DNA of 64,000 nt from JAEXOD01 sp963667875 (GTDB lineage: Bacteria > Bacteroidota > Ignavibacteria > Ignavibacteriales > Melioribacteraceae). The DNA is taken from positions 62,001-126,000 of the forward strand of contig CAXXGC010000001.1 in assembly GCA_963667875.2 (NCBI GenBank). The letters run 5' to 3'. The notes under the pieces were generated by a model that was not told the DNA's origin, ran no database searches, and saw nothing but the letters and a program-made list of their open reading frames with translations. The translations under genes and the position numbers were made by a program. The stretch's first letter is position 1; every line of letters begins with the position of its first letter. This document shows positions 30,301 to 38,987 of the stretch, one piece after another.

Positions 30301-31469
30301 TTATTATTTCGTGTCTGATCAGTATTTAAATGAATAGTTATAAGTTCATCAAATAATTGTGTTTTTGATTTTGGAAGGGATTTACTTTGATTGTATAGTT
30401 TAACTAAATTAACCAAATAAAAAGGATTTCTTAACAACTCATATAATTCGCTTTTAGTAAAGTAATCCAAAAAATTATCACCAATTGTTTTTTTGTTACA
30501 ATAATTTTTAATCTGAATATCCGATAATTCTTTAATATGGAAATATTCAAAGTTTTTTATGTCAGGTTTTAGGTTCCCGCGTGATGATATTATTATGCTT
30601 ACAAGGGGAAAATCATCTATGAACCTTTCGAGTTTACGTAAAAATTGTTTTTTGAATGAATTATCAATTTCATCATATCCGTCCAGTATTAAAACAGCAT
30701 AACCACTTAAAGTGGTTTTTAACTTTGGAATGTAGCTAATAATATCTTCACCACTATATTTGTTTAATTCATAATAGAAAGGTTGATAAGGCATCTCGTT
30801 ATTAGAAAGAACGAAAGCTAAATTGCATAATTCGGTACTTTTTCCTACCCCGGCATCGCTTAATACACAAATATAACAATGCTTTTGAACCAACATTAAC
30901 AACGTTTCCAATGAAAGGTTCTGGTTATCAAAGTAGTAATTATAATTTTTCTGTCCGTCTTTTGATAAGCCGCGTTCAATATAGTCTTTTGGCGCACTCA
31001 ATAAATTAATATGTTCTTTAATAGGAGGTCTAAATTCGTTTTGCCGGGAGAATAGATCATTGCTTTTTGGTTTTTTTAATGTATCAATTAAACTTGGAAA
31101 TTCCCATGTTGTAATAAAATTAAGATAATGAAGTGGTAAAATTTCTGACCAAATATCGCAAGCTGTTAACAGTATGGGAATAATATATGCTCGTTCCAAT
31201 TTAATTTTTTGTACGTAATAATATAGCACGTGGCCAAGTTCAAATCTTACCCAAGGTGATTTCATTGCCTGTGGTGAAAGAATAATACAGAAAAAATCGC
31301 ACTCGGAGATTTTAGAGATAATCTCAATTGGAAAAGAAGTACCACCAATTAAATCATATTTATCAAACCACGTTTCAAATCCATTATCTTCTAGCTGTTT
31401 CTTAAGTTCATTTGCAAACAAATTATCTTTAGAAGAATGACTAATAAATATTTTTTGTGTTTTTTCCAT
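27372..31469 (-). CDS. TIR-NACHT STAND NTPase, probable antiphage defence protein
   Basis: 1365 residues from the ATG at 31467-31469; a TTG five codons upstream is also in frame. TIR domain about 4-140 (KIFISHSSKD, GFETWFDKYDL, and Glu77 in SPWVRFELG at the position of the NADase glutamate), NACHT NTPase with P-loop SDAGVGKST (204-212) and Walker B AVLILDGYDEID (about 258-269), then roughly 900 residues of helical, repeat-like sequence that should act as the sensor. Bacterial NACHT and Avs-like proteins with TIR effectors cause abortive infection by NAD+ depletion on recognising phage components. It stands alone on its strand inside the secretome region, between two FISUMP gene ends. The target of the sensor part cannot be predicted. 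Confidence 0.9.
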   Translation of the reverse strand: MEKTQKIFISHSSKDNLFANELKKQLEDNGFETWFDKYDLIGGTSFPIEIISKISECDFFCIILSPQAMKSPWVRFELGHVLYYYVQKIKLERAYIIPILLTACDIWSEILPLHYLNFITTWEFPSLIDTLKKPKSNDLFSRQNEFRPPIKEHINLLSAPKDYIERGLSKDGQKNYNYYFDNQNLSLETLLMLVQKHCYICVLSDAGVGKSTELCNLAFVLSNNEMPYQPFYYELNKYSGEDIISYIPKLKTTLSGYAVLILDGYDEIDNSFKKQFLRKLERFIDDFPLVSIIISSRGNLKPDIKNFEYFHIKELSDIQIKNYCNKKTIGDNFLDYFTKSELYELLRNPFYLVNLVKLYNQSKSLPKSKTQLFDELITIHLNTDQTRNNKNDNFKKYENYQLIELLQKIAIIIETSGKRFIKENDLINIINREEKEISKHCGIFEVTKEDPPIWRFTHNLFQEYCAAFFLSKYNFFEIKKIICFPPDYNKLKPTWLNTLSFLLDIWGTKNFVHDTLIKEIFQISESAVLTIETNSISDELRSKIFFSVYNYYCDKEMRIDINIVRNLAVFGNQHTIIAELFDLTFNSSNALNVINFCEICQNLTIPLPYKSVFKQKFLKIFDRFYEDKNICTSLIYAACTFDLTNDEFNDAIFSKITFPDDSSIRSAIYYYLIQSNTVDFHINYILTGISFLGQTTLNTFDSDEESRLVDETYFLGKCLGKCTEYYTLAAIIDYFILHPESITEFDTLDTLDNIISSSSNIYISNPIIYDKLKFLYIKFVESYLDSAVNKLKRFFIDTNTRNNFINYIYTERMTLDTWYRYLDKLVILSDVAFFAEEYNIGNLTTENILILNNFLNASSLKNDSFLKEINNLVISKIEKPYQFDFEAHRKEVLENDIELLLDRNKYLDKVTEVLNYSGNALISKEDIHNYRHNNFKNSIGFSDLVPFNLIQLLKEQPRQKEEITNTLNNYLWLDFQIIEFFKLIKNKKDLSNNITISNLIVKWCNEKVVLIDFRTALSAYNDGGLSTKLYADMLWYFIRYNYYCCSEDVLLDLLSFDWVDGNNNGGIKYIEEKVSKEKIKERILINMANGISVGIVWENHLDFCVRNKIHQAAMYAFEILKNTNWTSSLINKALDCILTFSDNRDTASKLIEEIAQKFRWILFDRLNQYPNLLIKALTNILNNEPEQEKLKAAKLLIKLNQLNGINYYINNIIKNKKAPSHDYSDESLRIISHKGALPSLCKLLEISFNKSFIEDDYFSVKNRILDSLKTIIIKNNNLEEVVTKLNKIIKRNKNTNPQITSINYFIEDLTKQYYQNKSENISIQDAIILVEGLTKQKWSFKVLNKLNIWPILIHIWKIIKNFLHR

Positions 31470-31781
31470 TAATGCCGCAATCAAATTTACAGAGTATGTT
31501 TAATATAAAAAATAATTGGTAAATAAATTAAATTTTTTTGAAGTGTAGTTTAAATTATTATTATTGGTTCAGGGAAATAACTTTATATTAGAAGGCATAC
31601 ATATAATGTAAGGTTTTCAAATCAAATATTGTATGTGGGATATAATAATATGGAGTCATTTAGATAAGTAAATTAGAAAATAATTTTGCTAAAAAATAAG
31701 TACGTTTTATTTTTTTATCTTACATATCCAAAGATATTATCAACCTTAGTGATGAAAAACGATTTTTCAAAAATTTTATTA

Positions 31782-33221
31782 TTAATCCTTAATGTAGCGC
31801 ACGGCAAAAGCAATGCCCGATGTTTTGTCAATCGGACTAACTTCGTAATTAACTTGTGAGTTGGAGTTATATAAATAAACACAATATGGATCGGAAGCGT
31901 TATTTGCTGAACCCCAATAAGAACCGTGAATTTTTAAGTCATAATAAATACCGTCACCACCACGGAAACCACTTCCTACTGCGGTAAATCCGGAAGAATT
32001 ATTTGATCCTGAATTAGGACTATTCCAATGAGCAAAACCACTTTCTTTTAATTTTACTCCGGCATTACCTGCTCCGCCAAGTGAGGTAAATAAATCTTCC
32101 CATTCTGTTTGTGTTGGCAAATGCCAGCCTGTCGGAGTGGCATCAACTGCGGCCTGCCATGTATATAATCTTCCATAATCAGTAACATTGTTAATATTGT
32201 CATCGTATACATAAACACCTTGTAAACTTTGACCATTTGCTTTTTTTGTTGCTTTAAAATTTTGTGTTAACCAATATTTATTATTTATTTTTTTTACTTT
32301 ATATATATTTCCGTCAACATCAGTTAATGAACTTAAACTTTTTAAGTTTAGAATTACATCAGTACTTACCCAATATAAATCACCGTTAAAATGATAAAAT
32401 AAATATTTCCCGTCAGGAGTAATATATGCCGCACCTACTGCAACATCAAAACCGTGATCTGTTAAATCAATTCCTTCGCCCCAAGTTCCATCCGGATTTT
32501 TGAAACTTACAAACATGTGACTTCCGCCCCCAACATCAAAAAGGAGATAACTTCCATCGGGTGAAATACATGGATGCGCTTGTTTACCGTATTCCGGCTG
32601 TATGTTTAATTTTTCATATCCTGTAAACAGATCATTAGTCCTTTGTACTTTTACTAAATACGTTTTTCCATTTACAAACACAGTTGACATATCGGTAGTA
32701 TATAGTTGACCATCCAAACTTGAAGTTTGATACATACCTTGACCTGCTAATTGAGGTGTTGACCATCCGGTATTAGTTCTTTTAACAAAATAGATTCCCG
32801 GATCTTTACCCGGTAAATTACCGGCGTTGCCAACATTCCACGAAAAATACATTGTGGTGTTATCAAGTGTAACATGGGGTTGAGCCGCTGAAAATCCTGT
32901 TGTAAACGATAATTCCTCAGGTGTTGTCCAAACTCCGTTTATTTGTTTGCTGCAATAAATTTTGCAGTACCAGTTTTCATGTATTCTGTAAAAATATATT
33001 TCGTTGCCATCGGGTGAAAACGAACATGTAAATTCTGCTATATTTGGCTGAGAAATAAAATTAGGAGCGAAAATTTTTGCCGTTAAACCGGGAGGTGTTT
33101 GACCTACATAAGGTCCTTTTAAACTTGTATCAACCGGTTCGGTTGTGGATACTTCTTTACATGAGGTTTGAATTAAAACCAACAATAGCAAAATTATTAT
33201 TGTAAAAGTTTTTTTAAACAT
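31782..33221 (-). CDS. PD40 propeller / FISUMP-domain lipoprotein
   Basis: 479 residues. Lipobox LIQTSC at about 21, so likely a surface or periplasmic lipoprotein. N-terminal PD40 propeller with the family opening GPYVGQTPPGLTAKIFAP and blades FSPDGNEIYFYR, SPDGSYLLFDVG, TPDGKYLFYHF; C-terminal FISUMP domain from about 305 (DVDGNIYKVKKINNKYWLTQ, RLYTWQAAVDATPTGWHLPT, GFRGGDGIYYDLKIHGSYWG). FISUMP domains occur in large paralogous sets of surface proteins in Fibrobacteres and Bacteroidota, with unknown function. Its 3' end exists in two further decayed copies at 21.4 and 27.2 kb. The 297 bp upstream of the TIR-NACHT start, before this gene's stop, show no feature. Confidence 0.88.
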   Translation of the reverse strand: MFKKTFTIIILLLLVLIQTSCKEVSTTEPVDTSLKGPYVGQTPPGLTAKIFAPNFISQPNIAEFTCSFSPDGNEIYFYRIHENWYCKIYCSKQINGVWTTPEELSFTTGFSAAQPHVTLDNTTMYFSWNVGNAGNLPGKDPGIYFVKRTNTGWSTPQLAGQGMYQTSSLDGQLYTTDMSTVFVNGKTYLVKVQRTNDLFTGYEKLNIQPEYGKQAHPCISPDGSYLLFDVGGGSHMFVSFKNPDGTWGEGIDLTDHGFDVAVGAAYITPDGKYLFYHFNGDLYWVSTDVILNLKSLSSLTDVDGNIYKVKKINNKYWLTQNFKATKKANGQSLQGVYVYDDNINNVTDYGRLYTWQAAVDATPTGWHLPTQTEWEDLFTSLGGAGNAGVKLKESGFAHWNSPNSGSNNSSGFTAVGSGFRGGDGIYYDLKIHGSYWGSANNASDPYCVYLYNSNSQVNYEVSPIDKTSGIAFAVRYIKD

Positions 33222-33251
33222 ATTTATACCTGATAATTAATTATAAAATTT

Positions 33252-34874
33252 TTATTTCAACAAAACAACTTTTTGTGTTTTTTTCAAATTTCCGTATTGC
33301 AATTGAACTAAATATACTGCGGAGGTGATATCTTTTGCTTCCCAAATAATTTTATGTTCACCTGAACTTTGATATAAATCCAACAAAGTTGTTATCTCTT
33401 GTCCCAGTAAATCAAAAATTTTTAATTCAACATGGCCTTCCTTTTTAAGAGTATATTCAATAGTAGTTGCCGGGTTAAAAGGGTTAGGATAGATTGATTT
33501 GATATCAAAATCGTCAGGCATTACATTAGTAATTTGGTCATCAGTACCGGAAATATTATTTATAATTGCAGTCCACAAACTAATTTGTCCGTTATCGGCT
33601 CTTGTCCAAACCGGACGTACAATATTATTGTGTGCAGTTATTCCAATGTAATCGCCAATAAAATCTGCTTGTGCAGGAGTGAATGGAGTTTCACTAATTT
33701 TTGTATTTGTAAACGTAAGGCCGCCATCTTTTGAAACCGCCATATAAACATCTGTCCGGGCATCGTTATAATTTCTTCTATCATAAAAAACAAAATATAA
33801 ATAACCGGTGGTTTGGTCAATTGTCATTGCAGGAAAAAATTGATGTTTTGCGGATTGATCGTCATTTACTTTTTTTCTCGAACTCCAAGTATATCCGCCA
33901 TCTGTTGATTTTGCCATCCAAATTTCGGTGTCATACGATGCGTTACGCTGATCTGCCCAGCTAATGTAAATGTTCCCGCGATTTGGACCTTGGCTTAAGT
34001 CGCATGCAATGAAGGGGAATCCTGGTGAGCGCTGAACGCCGGGTATATTAAAAACTAACCAGTTTACTCGAGTTGGGGTAACATTTATGTCATTGTTAAG
34101 CCATGTTACACCATTATCATGTGAGATATCAATCATTAATCCATTCTGGCTCATCCATGTAACATAAACATCGTTATTAGGGCCAACTGCCGGCATAGGA
34201 CAATGACAGCTTGTATTGCCAGCTTGAGCAGTTCCTTTTTTATTGCTGATATTAATTGGAGTTGACCAAGTTAGTCCCTCATCTGTTGACCTTGATAACT
34301 GTATAACAGAACTATCTAAAGGATTTAGACTGCCATGCTCATCAAATTGCGCCCATACCGTATAAATATAGTTGTTTTTTCTATCAAGAACAGCCCAATC
34401 CTTATCATCGTCTTTGTTTCCGTTTACTCCGGTATAAGATCCGTTAGACCAGTTGCCGCCTAATGAGTTTGTTTTTTGACAAACCACTTTGGATAAATCG
34501 GGGACTAAATGTACATAATAATAATGTCCAAGAGTGTCTACAAGTACTATTGGGTCGCCAATAACTCCCAACGATGAACTAATAGTTCCTTGATTCCAAT
34601 TATAACCGCCGTTAGACGAATAATAATAATGATTAACGTTTGAACCAACAAGAATATTGTTAGGATTTTTAGGATCCATTATAATGGATGGTTCTTCGGG
34701 TGGATTCATGCTTGAACCACCAACTTTAATATTTTGATATTGAGCTGAACTTATTGAAAAGCCGCCTATCAAGATAATTAAGATTAAAAACTTTTTATTT
34801 AAGAAAAAATTTAACAGATTATTTAATTCTTTATTATAAAAAAATCCAACTTCTGGTTTCACAAACATCCTCAT
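33252..34874 (-). CDS. T9SS-exported BNR/sialidase-like propeller protein
   Basis: 540 residues; the signal sequence (FLILIILIGGFSISSAQ) sits ~30 residues in, so the true start may lie a little downstream, though no better codon is evident. Five Asp-box motifs are visible (SSNGGYNW, STDEGLTW, SHDNGVTW, STDGGYTW, SKDGGLTF), the signature of sialidase-type six-bladed propellers. The sequence resembles glycosyl hydrolase 33-like or BNR-repeat proteins, but no catalytic Arg triad was traced. The C-terminal ~85 residues are a T9SS type A sorting domain (YPNPFNPATTIEYTL...KKTQKVVLLK). Confidence 0.87.
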   Translation of the reverse strand: MRMFVKPEVGFFYNKELNNLLNFFLNKKFLILIILIGGFSISSAQYQNIKVGGSSMNPPEEPSIIMDPKNPNNILVGSNVNHYYYSSNGGYNWNQGTISSSLGVIGDPIVLVDTLGHYYYVHLVPDLSKVVCQKTNSLGGNWSNGSYTGVNGNKDDDKDWAVLDRKNNYIYTVWAQFDEHGSLNPLDSSVIQLSRSTDEGLTWSTPINISNKKGTAQAGNTSCHCPMPAVGPNNDVYVTWMSQNGLMIDISHDNGVTWLNNDINVTPTRVNWLVFNIPGVQRSPGFPFIACDLSQGPNRGNIYISWADQRNASYDTEIWMAKSTDGGYTWSSRKKVNDDQSAKHQFFPAMTIDQTTGYLYFVFYDRRNYNDARTDVYMAVSKDGGLTFTNTKISETPFTPAQADFIGDYIGITAHNNIVRPVWTRADNGQISLWTAIINNISGTDDQITNVMPDDFDIKSIYPNPFNPATTIEYTLKKEGHVELKIFDLLGQEITTLLDLYQSSGEHKIIWEAKDITSAVYLVQLQYGNLKKTQKVVLLK

Positions 34875-34917
34875 TTTTTTATTTGAAATATAAAATAATT
34901 TTTATCCCTATTACAAT

Positions 34918-35175
34918 CAGACTGTGTGAAAAGTAGAAAACGAACTCACTCGTCTAAAAAGCAGCCGGGCACGGCCTCTTAATCTTCCCGCCTTGCGGGA
35001 TAAACTCTACTCTTAAAAAAGAGGAGACACAAATCCTTACAACTCATTGTCCTATATGTTTTTACAGTCACACCCCTTCTTTTTTTAAGAGAAGGCGGTG
35101 TACTCAGCTGGGTTTTCTGAGTCGAAGGATGAGTTCCTGTTTTTTGCTATAAATCTCCAGTTTTAACACAGCCTC
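34918..35175. mobile_element. MITE-like element a (258 bp)
   Basis: Fills most of the 331-bp gap 34875-35205. The left end CAGACTGTGTGAAAA is matched by the inverted right end (GAGGCTGTGTTAAAA), and the flanks carry a 5-bp duplication ACAAT at 34913-34917 and 35176-35180. The interior has no ORF but has hairpins such as CCCGCCTTGCGGG. The ends match those of elements at 43813 and 56174, while the interior differs, as expected for non-autonomous elements using one transposase. Confidence 0.8.
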
Positions 35176-35205
35176 ACAATATAGAGGATATATAATACAG
35201 GGAAA

Positions 35206-36396
35206 TTATTGTATAAGAATCATTTTTTTTGTTTCACAGTGTTTTCCTGAAATTAATTGATAAAAATAAATTCCGCTTGTTAAAGTGGAAGCATTAAAAT
35301 TAATTGTATGTGTTCCGGCTTCTTTTTCTTCATTTAAAAGAGTTTTAACTTCTTTACCTAAAATATCGTAAATTTTTAACAAAACGTTATTACGTTCCGG
35401 CAAATTATAACTAATTAAAGTTGAAGGATTAAAAGGATTTGGATAATTTTGATTAAGTTGAAAATCCAAAGATAAAAAATGTTTATCGTTAATGCCGGTA
35501 AGTAAATTATAAATTATCTGTGCGTCTACCCAATAAGGAGAATAACCATTATCGCCCGTTTTTTCAGTGGTAAAAAAGAAATATTTTCCATCCGGTGTAA
35601 ACATTGGTGTATCATCTTCAAAACTGCCGTTTATTGTTGAGCCTAAATTGATAGGGTTGCTCCATGTACCGGTTTGAGTCTGCTCACTTATATACATATC
35701 GTGCCATCCAAAACCACCGGCTTTTTTTGAAGAAAAAATCATAAAGCGTTCATTAGGGTCTACATATCCAACAACCTCACCAATATTTGTGTTTATTGGG
35801 GTACCAAGATTTTTAGGAAAAGTATATTGTCCGTTAAGTAACGTAGAACAATAAATATCAGCACTTGCATAGTCGTTATTTTCCATAATGGCTAAATAAA
35901 CATTTTTATTTTTAGTAATAAAAAACGTAGTTACTACTGACGAACTTGTAGGAAGTGGAATATTTAATGCCACAGGTTCAGACCATCCGGTTTGCGTGCG
36001 TGTGGTTTGAAAAATGAATCCACCCGATCTTCGGGAATAAAAATACAAAGTATCGTTGCTTGTAGTAAATAAAGGATCTCCATCGTATGTGCTTGTGGAA
36101 AAAGAAGCTTTTTTGGGCAAAGACCATTGTCCGTTTATACATTTGGTAAACCATATTTGATGAAGATCGGTGCCATGGAAATATTTAGTAAAATACATTT
36201 CGGTTTCGTCGGGTGAAAATAATGGAGAACTCCTCCACCACCAGCTGCCATTTGCTAAATATGCATTAGTAGGCGCAAACTTAACAACTTGCATGGCAGG
36301 TGGGGTTTGACCAACATAAGGTGTACATTGTGCAAAATTGGTAGAAAAGCAAAATAAAATTAGTGTTAAAATACTGAATAGTATATGTTTGGTCAT
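35206..36396 (-). CDS. T9SS-exported PD40 propeller protein, Y-x-G-Q family
   Basis: 396 residues: signal peptide (cut near NFAQ), family opening TPYVGQTPPAMQVVKFAP, then FSPDETEMYFTKY, DPNERFMIFSSKK and TPDGKYFFFTTEK blades, and a T9SS type A tail (NQNYPNPFNPSTLISYNLPE...TKKMILIQ). Close paralogue of the genes at 37718, 38988 and 40282. Probably anchored at or released from the cell surface. No catalytic motif. Confidence 0.88.
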   Translation of the reverse strand: MTKHILFSILTLILFCFSTNFAQCTPYVGQTPPAMQVVKFAPTNAYLANGSWWWRSSPLFSPDETEMYFTKYFHGTDLHQIWFTKCINGQWSLPKKASFSTSTYDGDPLFTTSNDTLYFYSRRSGGFIFQTTRTQTGWSEPVALNIPLPTSSSVVTTFFITKNKNVYLAIMENNDYASADIYCSTLLNGQYTFPKNLGTPINTNIGEVVGYVDPNERFMIFSSKKAGGFGWHDMYISEQTQTGTWSNPINLGSTINGSFEDDTPMFTPDGKYFFFTTEKTGDNGYSPYWVDAQIIYNLLTGINDKHFLSLDFQLNQNYPNPFNPSTLISYNLPERNNVLLKIYDILGKEVKTLLNEEKEAGTHTINFNASTLTSGIYFYQLISGKHCETKKMILIQ

Positions 36397-36511
36397 AATA
36401 AAAATACCTTTTGTTTATTATTATTTAGAAAATGCTCGTAACATTTTTTATTAGTTTTAAATTTAATCCATATAAAATTGTTTAATAATTACTATTTATT
36501 GCCGGCAAATA

Positions 36512-36536
36512 TTATTGCATGAGAATCATTTTTACT
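36512..36536 (-). pseudogene. Tiny remnant of a T9SS tail end
   Basis: The minus strand reads VKMILMQ followed by a stop, the universal ending (KKMILVQ) of the PD40 paralogues here, with no gene attached. It lies between the serine hydrolase gene and the upstream end of the next PD40 gene and suggests a deleted paralogue. It is very short, so chance is not excluded. Confidence 0.45.
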
Positions 36537-36586
36537 AAAGCTGTTAATCATAAGCAATTGAAAATTATATTAATCAGTTTAACCAT

Positions 36587-37672
36587 TTATTCTTCGTTAA
36601 AATATATTGCGGGAATTTTATCAAACACTTCGTTTACTTTAAAGTTTTCAATGTTTGCTAATATAATAATTACCACATCGTCATTTATAAATCTATGAAT
36701 AATGGAGGAAAATCCATTAATTATACCATTATGGCCAATTGAAATTCTTCCGCCTTTTCTTATTTCTTTTCCCCAGCCGTATCCATAATCTGCAATATAA
36801 AATGTAAACATTTTTTCTTTGCTTTGCAGTGTTAATATATTATTAACGTAAAAACTTCTATCCCATTTATATAAATCTAAAACAGTAGAATATAAACCTC
36901 CGGCACCTTGAGGAATTGACATGTCTATATAATTGGAGTTGGTGATTTCTTTTGTTTTTGTATCAAACACATAACCCGCTGCACGATTATTAATAATTTT
37001 GTTGAAATTATCATAACCGCTGTTAGTCATTCCCAATGGTTTGAAGATATTATTTTCAAGATATTGATCATAAGTTTTCCCCGAAACTTTTTCAATAATA
37101 TATGTTAACAACAAATATCCTGAATCGTTGTATTTAAATTTACTTCCGGGTTCAAATTCGGCAGGAAGATATTTAATATTGTTTATTATTTGTAACAATG
37201 TAAAAGGCAGTGAAATGGTTTTATTATAATCCGGAAGTTTAGTGTAGTTAGGAATTCCACTTGTATGTGTTAAAAGTTGATGTATTGTAATCTTGTCGCC
37301 GTTTGTAAAATCGGATATAAAATTGGATAATTTTTTTTCAATTGTTAATTTATTCTGTTCAATCAACTGCATAATTGCAGTTGCGGTAAATTGTTTTGTC
37401 ATGGACCCAATTCTATAAACAGTTGACGGGGTATTTATTATTCCATGTTCTCTGTTTGCAAATCCATAACCCCTGCAAAACAATATTGAATCATTTTTTG
37501 CAATTAAAATAGTGCCGCTAAATTCGTTTGCAGCAACTAATGGATTAATGTAAGAATCTATTTTTGTTGAAAGCTCGGGTTGTTCATAAGTTTGAGCATT
37601 AATATAATTTGCAAGAAAAAAAACCATAACATAAGAAAACAATATGGTAAATAATGATAATTTCTTATTCAT
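36587..37672 (-). CDS. Exported class C beta-lactamase-like serine hydrolase
   Basis: 361 residues if it starts at the MNKKLSLF methionine, where the signal peptide begins; the frame extends 14 codons further to 37714. Motifs of the beta-lactamase/transpeptidase-like family: S90-M-T-K93 in RIGSMTKQFTATAI, the second motif YND in FKYNDSGYLLL (Y-S-N in the classical form, YND common in this branch) and HNG in SIGHNGIINGFSS. Likely a peptidase or esterase rather than a drug-resistance enzyme. Placed between PD40 paralogues on the same strand, 3 bp after the stop of the upstream PD40 gene if the longer start is used. Confidence 0.85.
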   Translation of the reverse strand: MNKKLSLFTILFSYVMVFFLANYINAQTYEQPELSTKIDSYINPLVAANEFSGTILIAKNDSILFCRGYGFANREHGIINTPSTVYRIGSMTKQFTATAIMQLIEQNKLTIEKKLSNFISDFTNGDKITIHQLLTHTSGIPNYTKLPDYNKTISLPFTLLQIINNIKYLPAEFEPGSKFKYNDSGYLLLTYIIEKVSGKTYDQYLENNIFKPLGMTNSGYDNFNKIINNRAAGYVFDTKTKEITNSNYIDMSIPQGAGGLYSTVLDLYKWDRSFYVNNILTLQSKEKMFTFYIADYGYGWGKEIRKGGRISIGHNGIINGFSSIIHRFINDDVVIIILANIENFKVNEVFDKIPAIYFNEE

Positions 37673-37717
37673 CCTTAATCCATTAAGCTTTTTTAATAAA
37701 AATTTAACTAACATCTA

Positions 37718-38911
37718 TTATTTTAATAATACAACCTTTTGAGTTTTAGATATATTATCTAATTGTAATTGAATTATATAATTGCCACTCGAAACATGCT
37801 CTGCATTCCAAATAATTTGATGCTCGCCCGAATTTTGATAATTGTTTATTAACTGGCAGACTTCCTTACCGGATATATCAAATATTTTTAAAATAATATT
37901 GCCACTTTTATTTAGTGTATAATTTATTGTGGTGGCGGGATTAAATGGATTGGGATAATTTTGATTAAGATTAAAATCAAATGATTGTGAAGGTGTATCT
38001 TTTATATCCGTTAATAAATCGTATATAAATTGAGCACTTACCCAATAAGGATTAGTACCTAAATCGTCGGGTTTGTACGATAGGAAAAAGAAATACAATC
38101 CATCGCGTGTAATAATAGGAGCAAATGCGGTATTAGCATTAATGTTTTGCCCCAAATTTATTGGATCTGACCAAGTATTATCCGGTTTTTTTATGCTTAG
38201 ATACAAGTCCATGTCGCTACAACCACCCGGACGTCTTGAACTAAAAATAATAAATCTTTCTTGGGGATCAATATATGGAGTAAAATCCAGTTCGGGACTA
38301 CAGATTGAAGATAAAACTTCAGGAGCAGAATAATGACCATTAGTAAAACGCCAAACATAAAGATTATCGTCCCCTGTTTGTGCGTTTTGTAGTTCCGAAT
38401 AAATGTTTCCGTTATTAGCAATTGAAAACTGAAGACCATAACCATATCCGGCCGGAATAGGTAAATTAATTGCAATTGGAGAAGACCATACACCATTTGT
38501 TCTTACAACTTTAAAAATAAATGAACCCGCTCTTTGTGATACAAAATATAAGGTATCTTTACTTCGCGAAAATTGAGGATTGTTATTGGTATAACTGCTA
38601 TTTGAAAAAGGAGCCTTTTTTGCAGTAGTCCAATTACCGTTTTTACATTCTGTAAACCAGATTTCTATTTTGTTTGTGGTTGTCTGATATTTGGTAAAAT
38701 ACATTTCGGTTCCATCAGGAGAAAATGCCGGTGTGCTATGATAAAACCAAACAGCGTTTCCAAGTAAACTATCCGGCGGGAATCTTTTTGCAAAATTTTC
38801 GGGTGGTGTTTGCCCAATATAAGGCGTACATTGTGCTAAATTGTTAGAAAAGCCAATAAGCGTAATTGAGACGAGAATAAAAAAGATTCTAAAAAATATA
38901 TGCTTTGACAT
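37718..38911 (-). CDS. T9SS-exported PD40 propeller protein, Y-x-G-Q family
   Basis: 397 residues: signal peptide (cut near NLAQ), opening TPYIGQTPPENFAKRFPPD, PD40 blades (FSPDGTEMYFTKY, DPQERFIIFSSRR, TRDGLYFFFLSYK) and a T9SS tail NQNYPNPFNPATTINYTL...KTQKVVLLK. The tail ends in VVLLK, as in the BNR gene at 33252, instead of the MILVQ ending of its PD40 neighbours. Tails thus seem to be exchanged between genes. Confidence 0.88.
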   Translation of the reverse strand: MSKHIFFRIFFILVSITLIGFSNNLAQCTPYIGQTPPENFAKRFPPDSLLGNAVWFYHSTPAFSPDGTEMYFTKYQTTTNKIEIWFTECKNGNWTTAKKAPFSNSSYTNNNPQFSRSKDTLYFVSQRAGSFIFKVVRTNGVWSSPIAINLPIPAGYGYGLQFSIANNGNIYSELQNAQTGDDNLYVWRFTNGHYSAPEVLSSICSPELDFTPYIDPQERFIIFSSRRPGGCSDMDLYLSIKKPDNTWSDPINLGQNINANTAFAPIITRDGLYFFFLSYKPDDLGTNPYWVSAQFIYDLLTDIKDTPSQSFDFNLNQNYPNPFNPATTINYTLNKSGNIILKIFDISGKEVCQLINNYQNSGEHQIIWNAEHVSSGNYIIQLQLDNISKTQKVVLLK

Positions 38912-38987
38912 AAATTGAATTCCTTTGAGTATTATTAATTAATAATATAACACAATACATTAGTTGTATTTAAATTTTCGAAATATT

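Noticed and set aside
36587..37672. Antibiotic-resistance beta-lactamase
   Set aside because: The class C-like fold is shared by many esterases and peptidases; context and motif variants do not support a resistance role.
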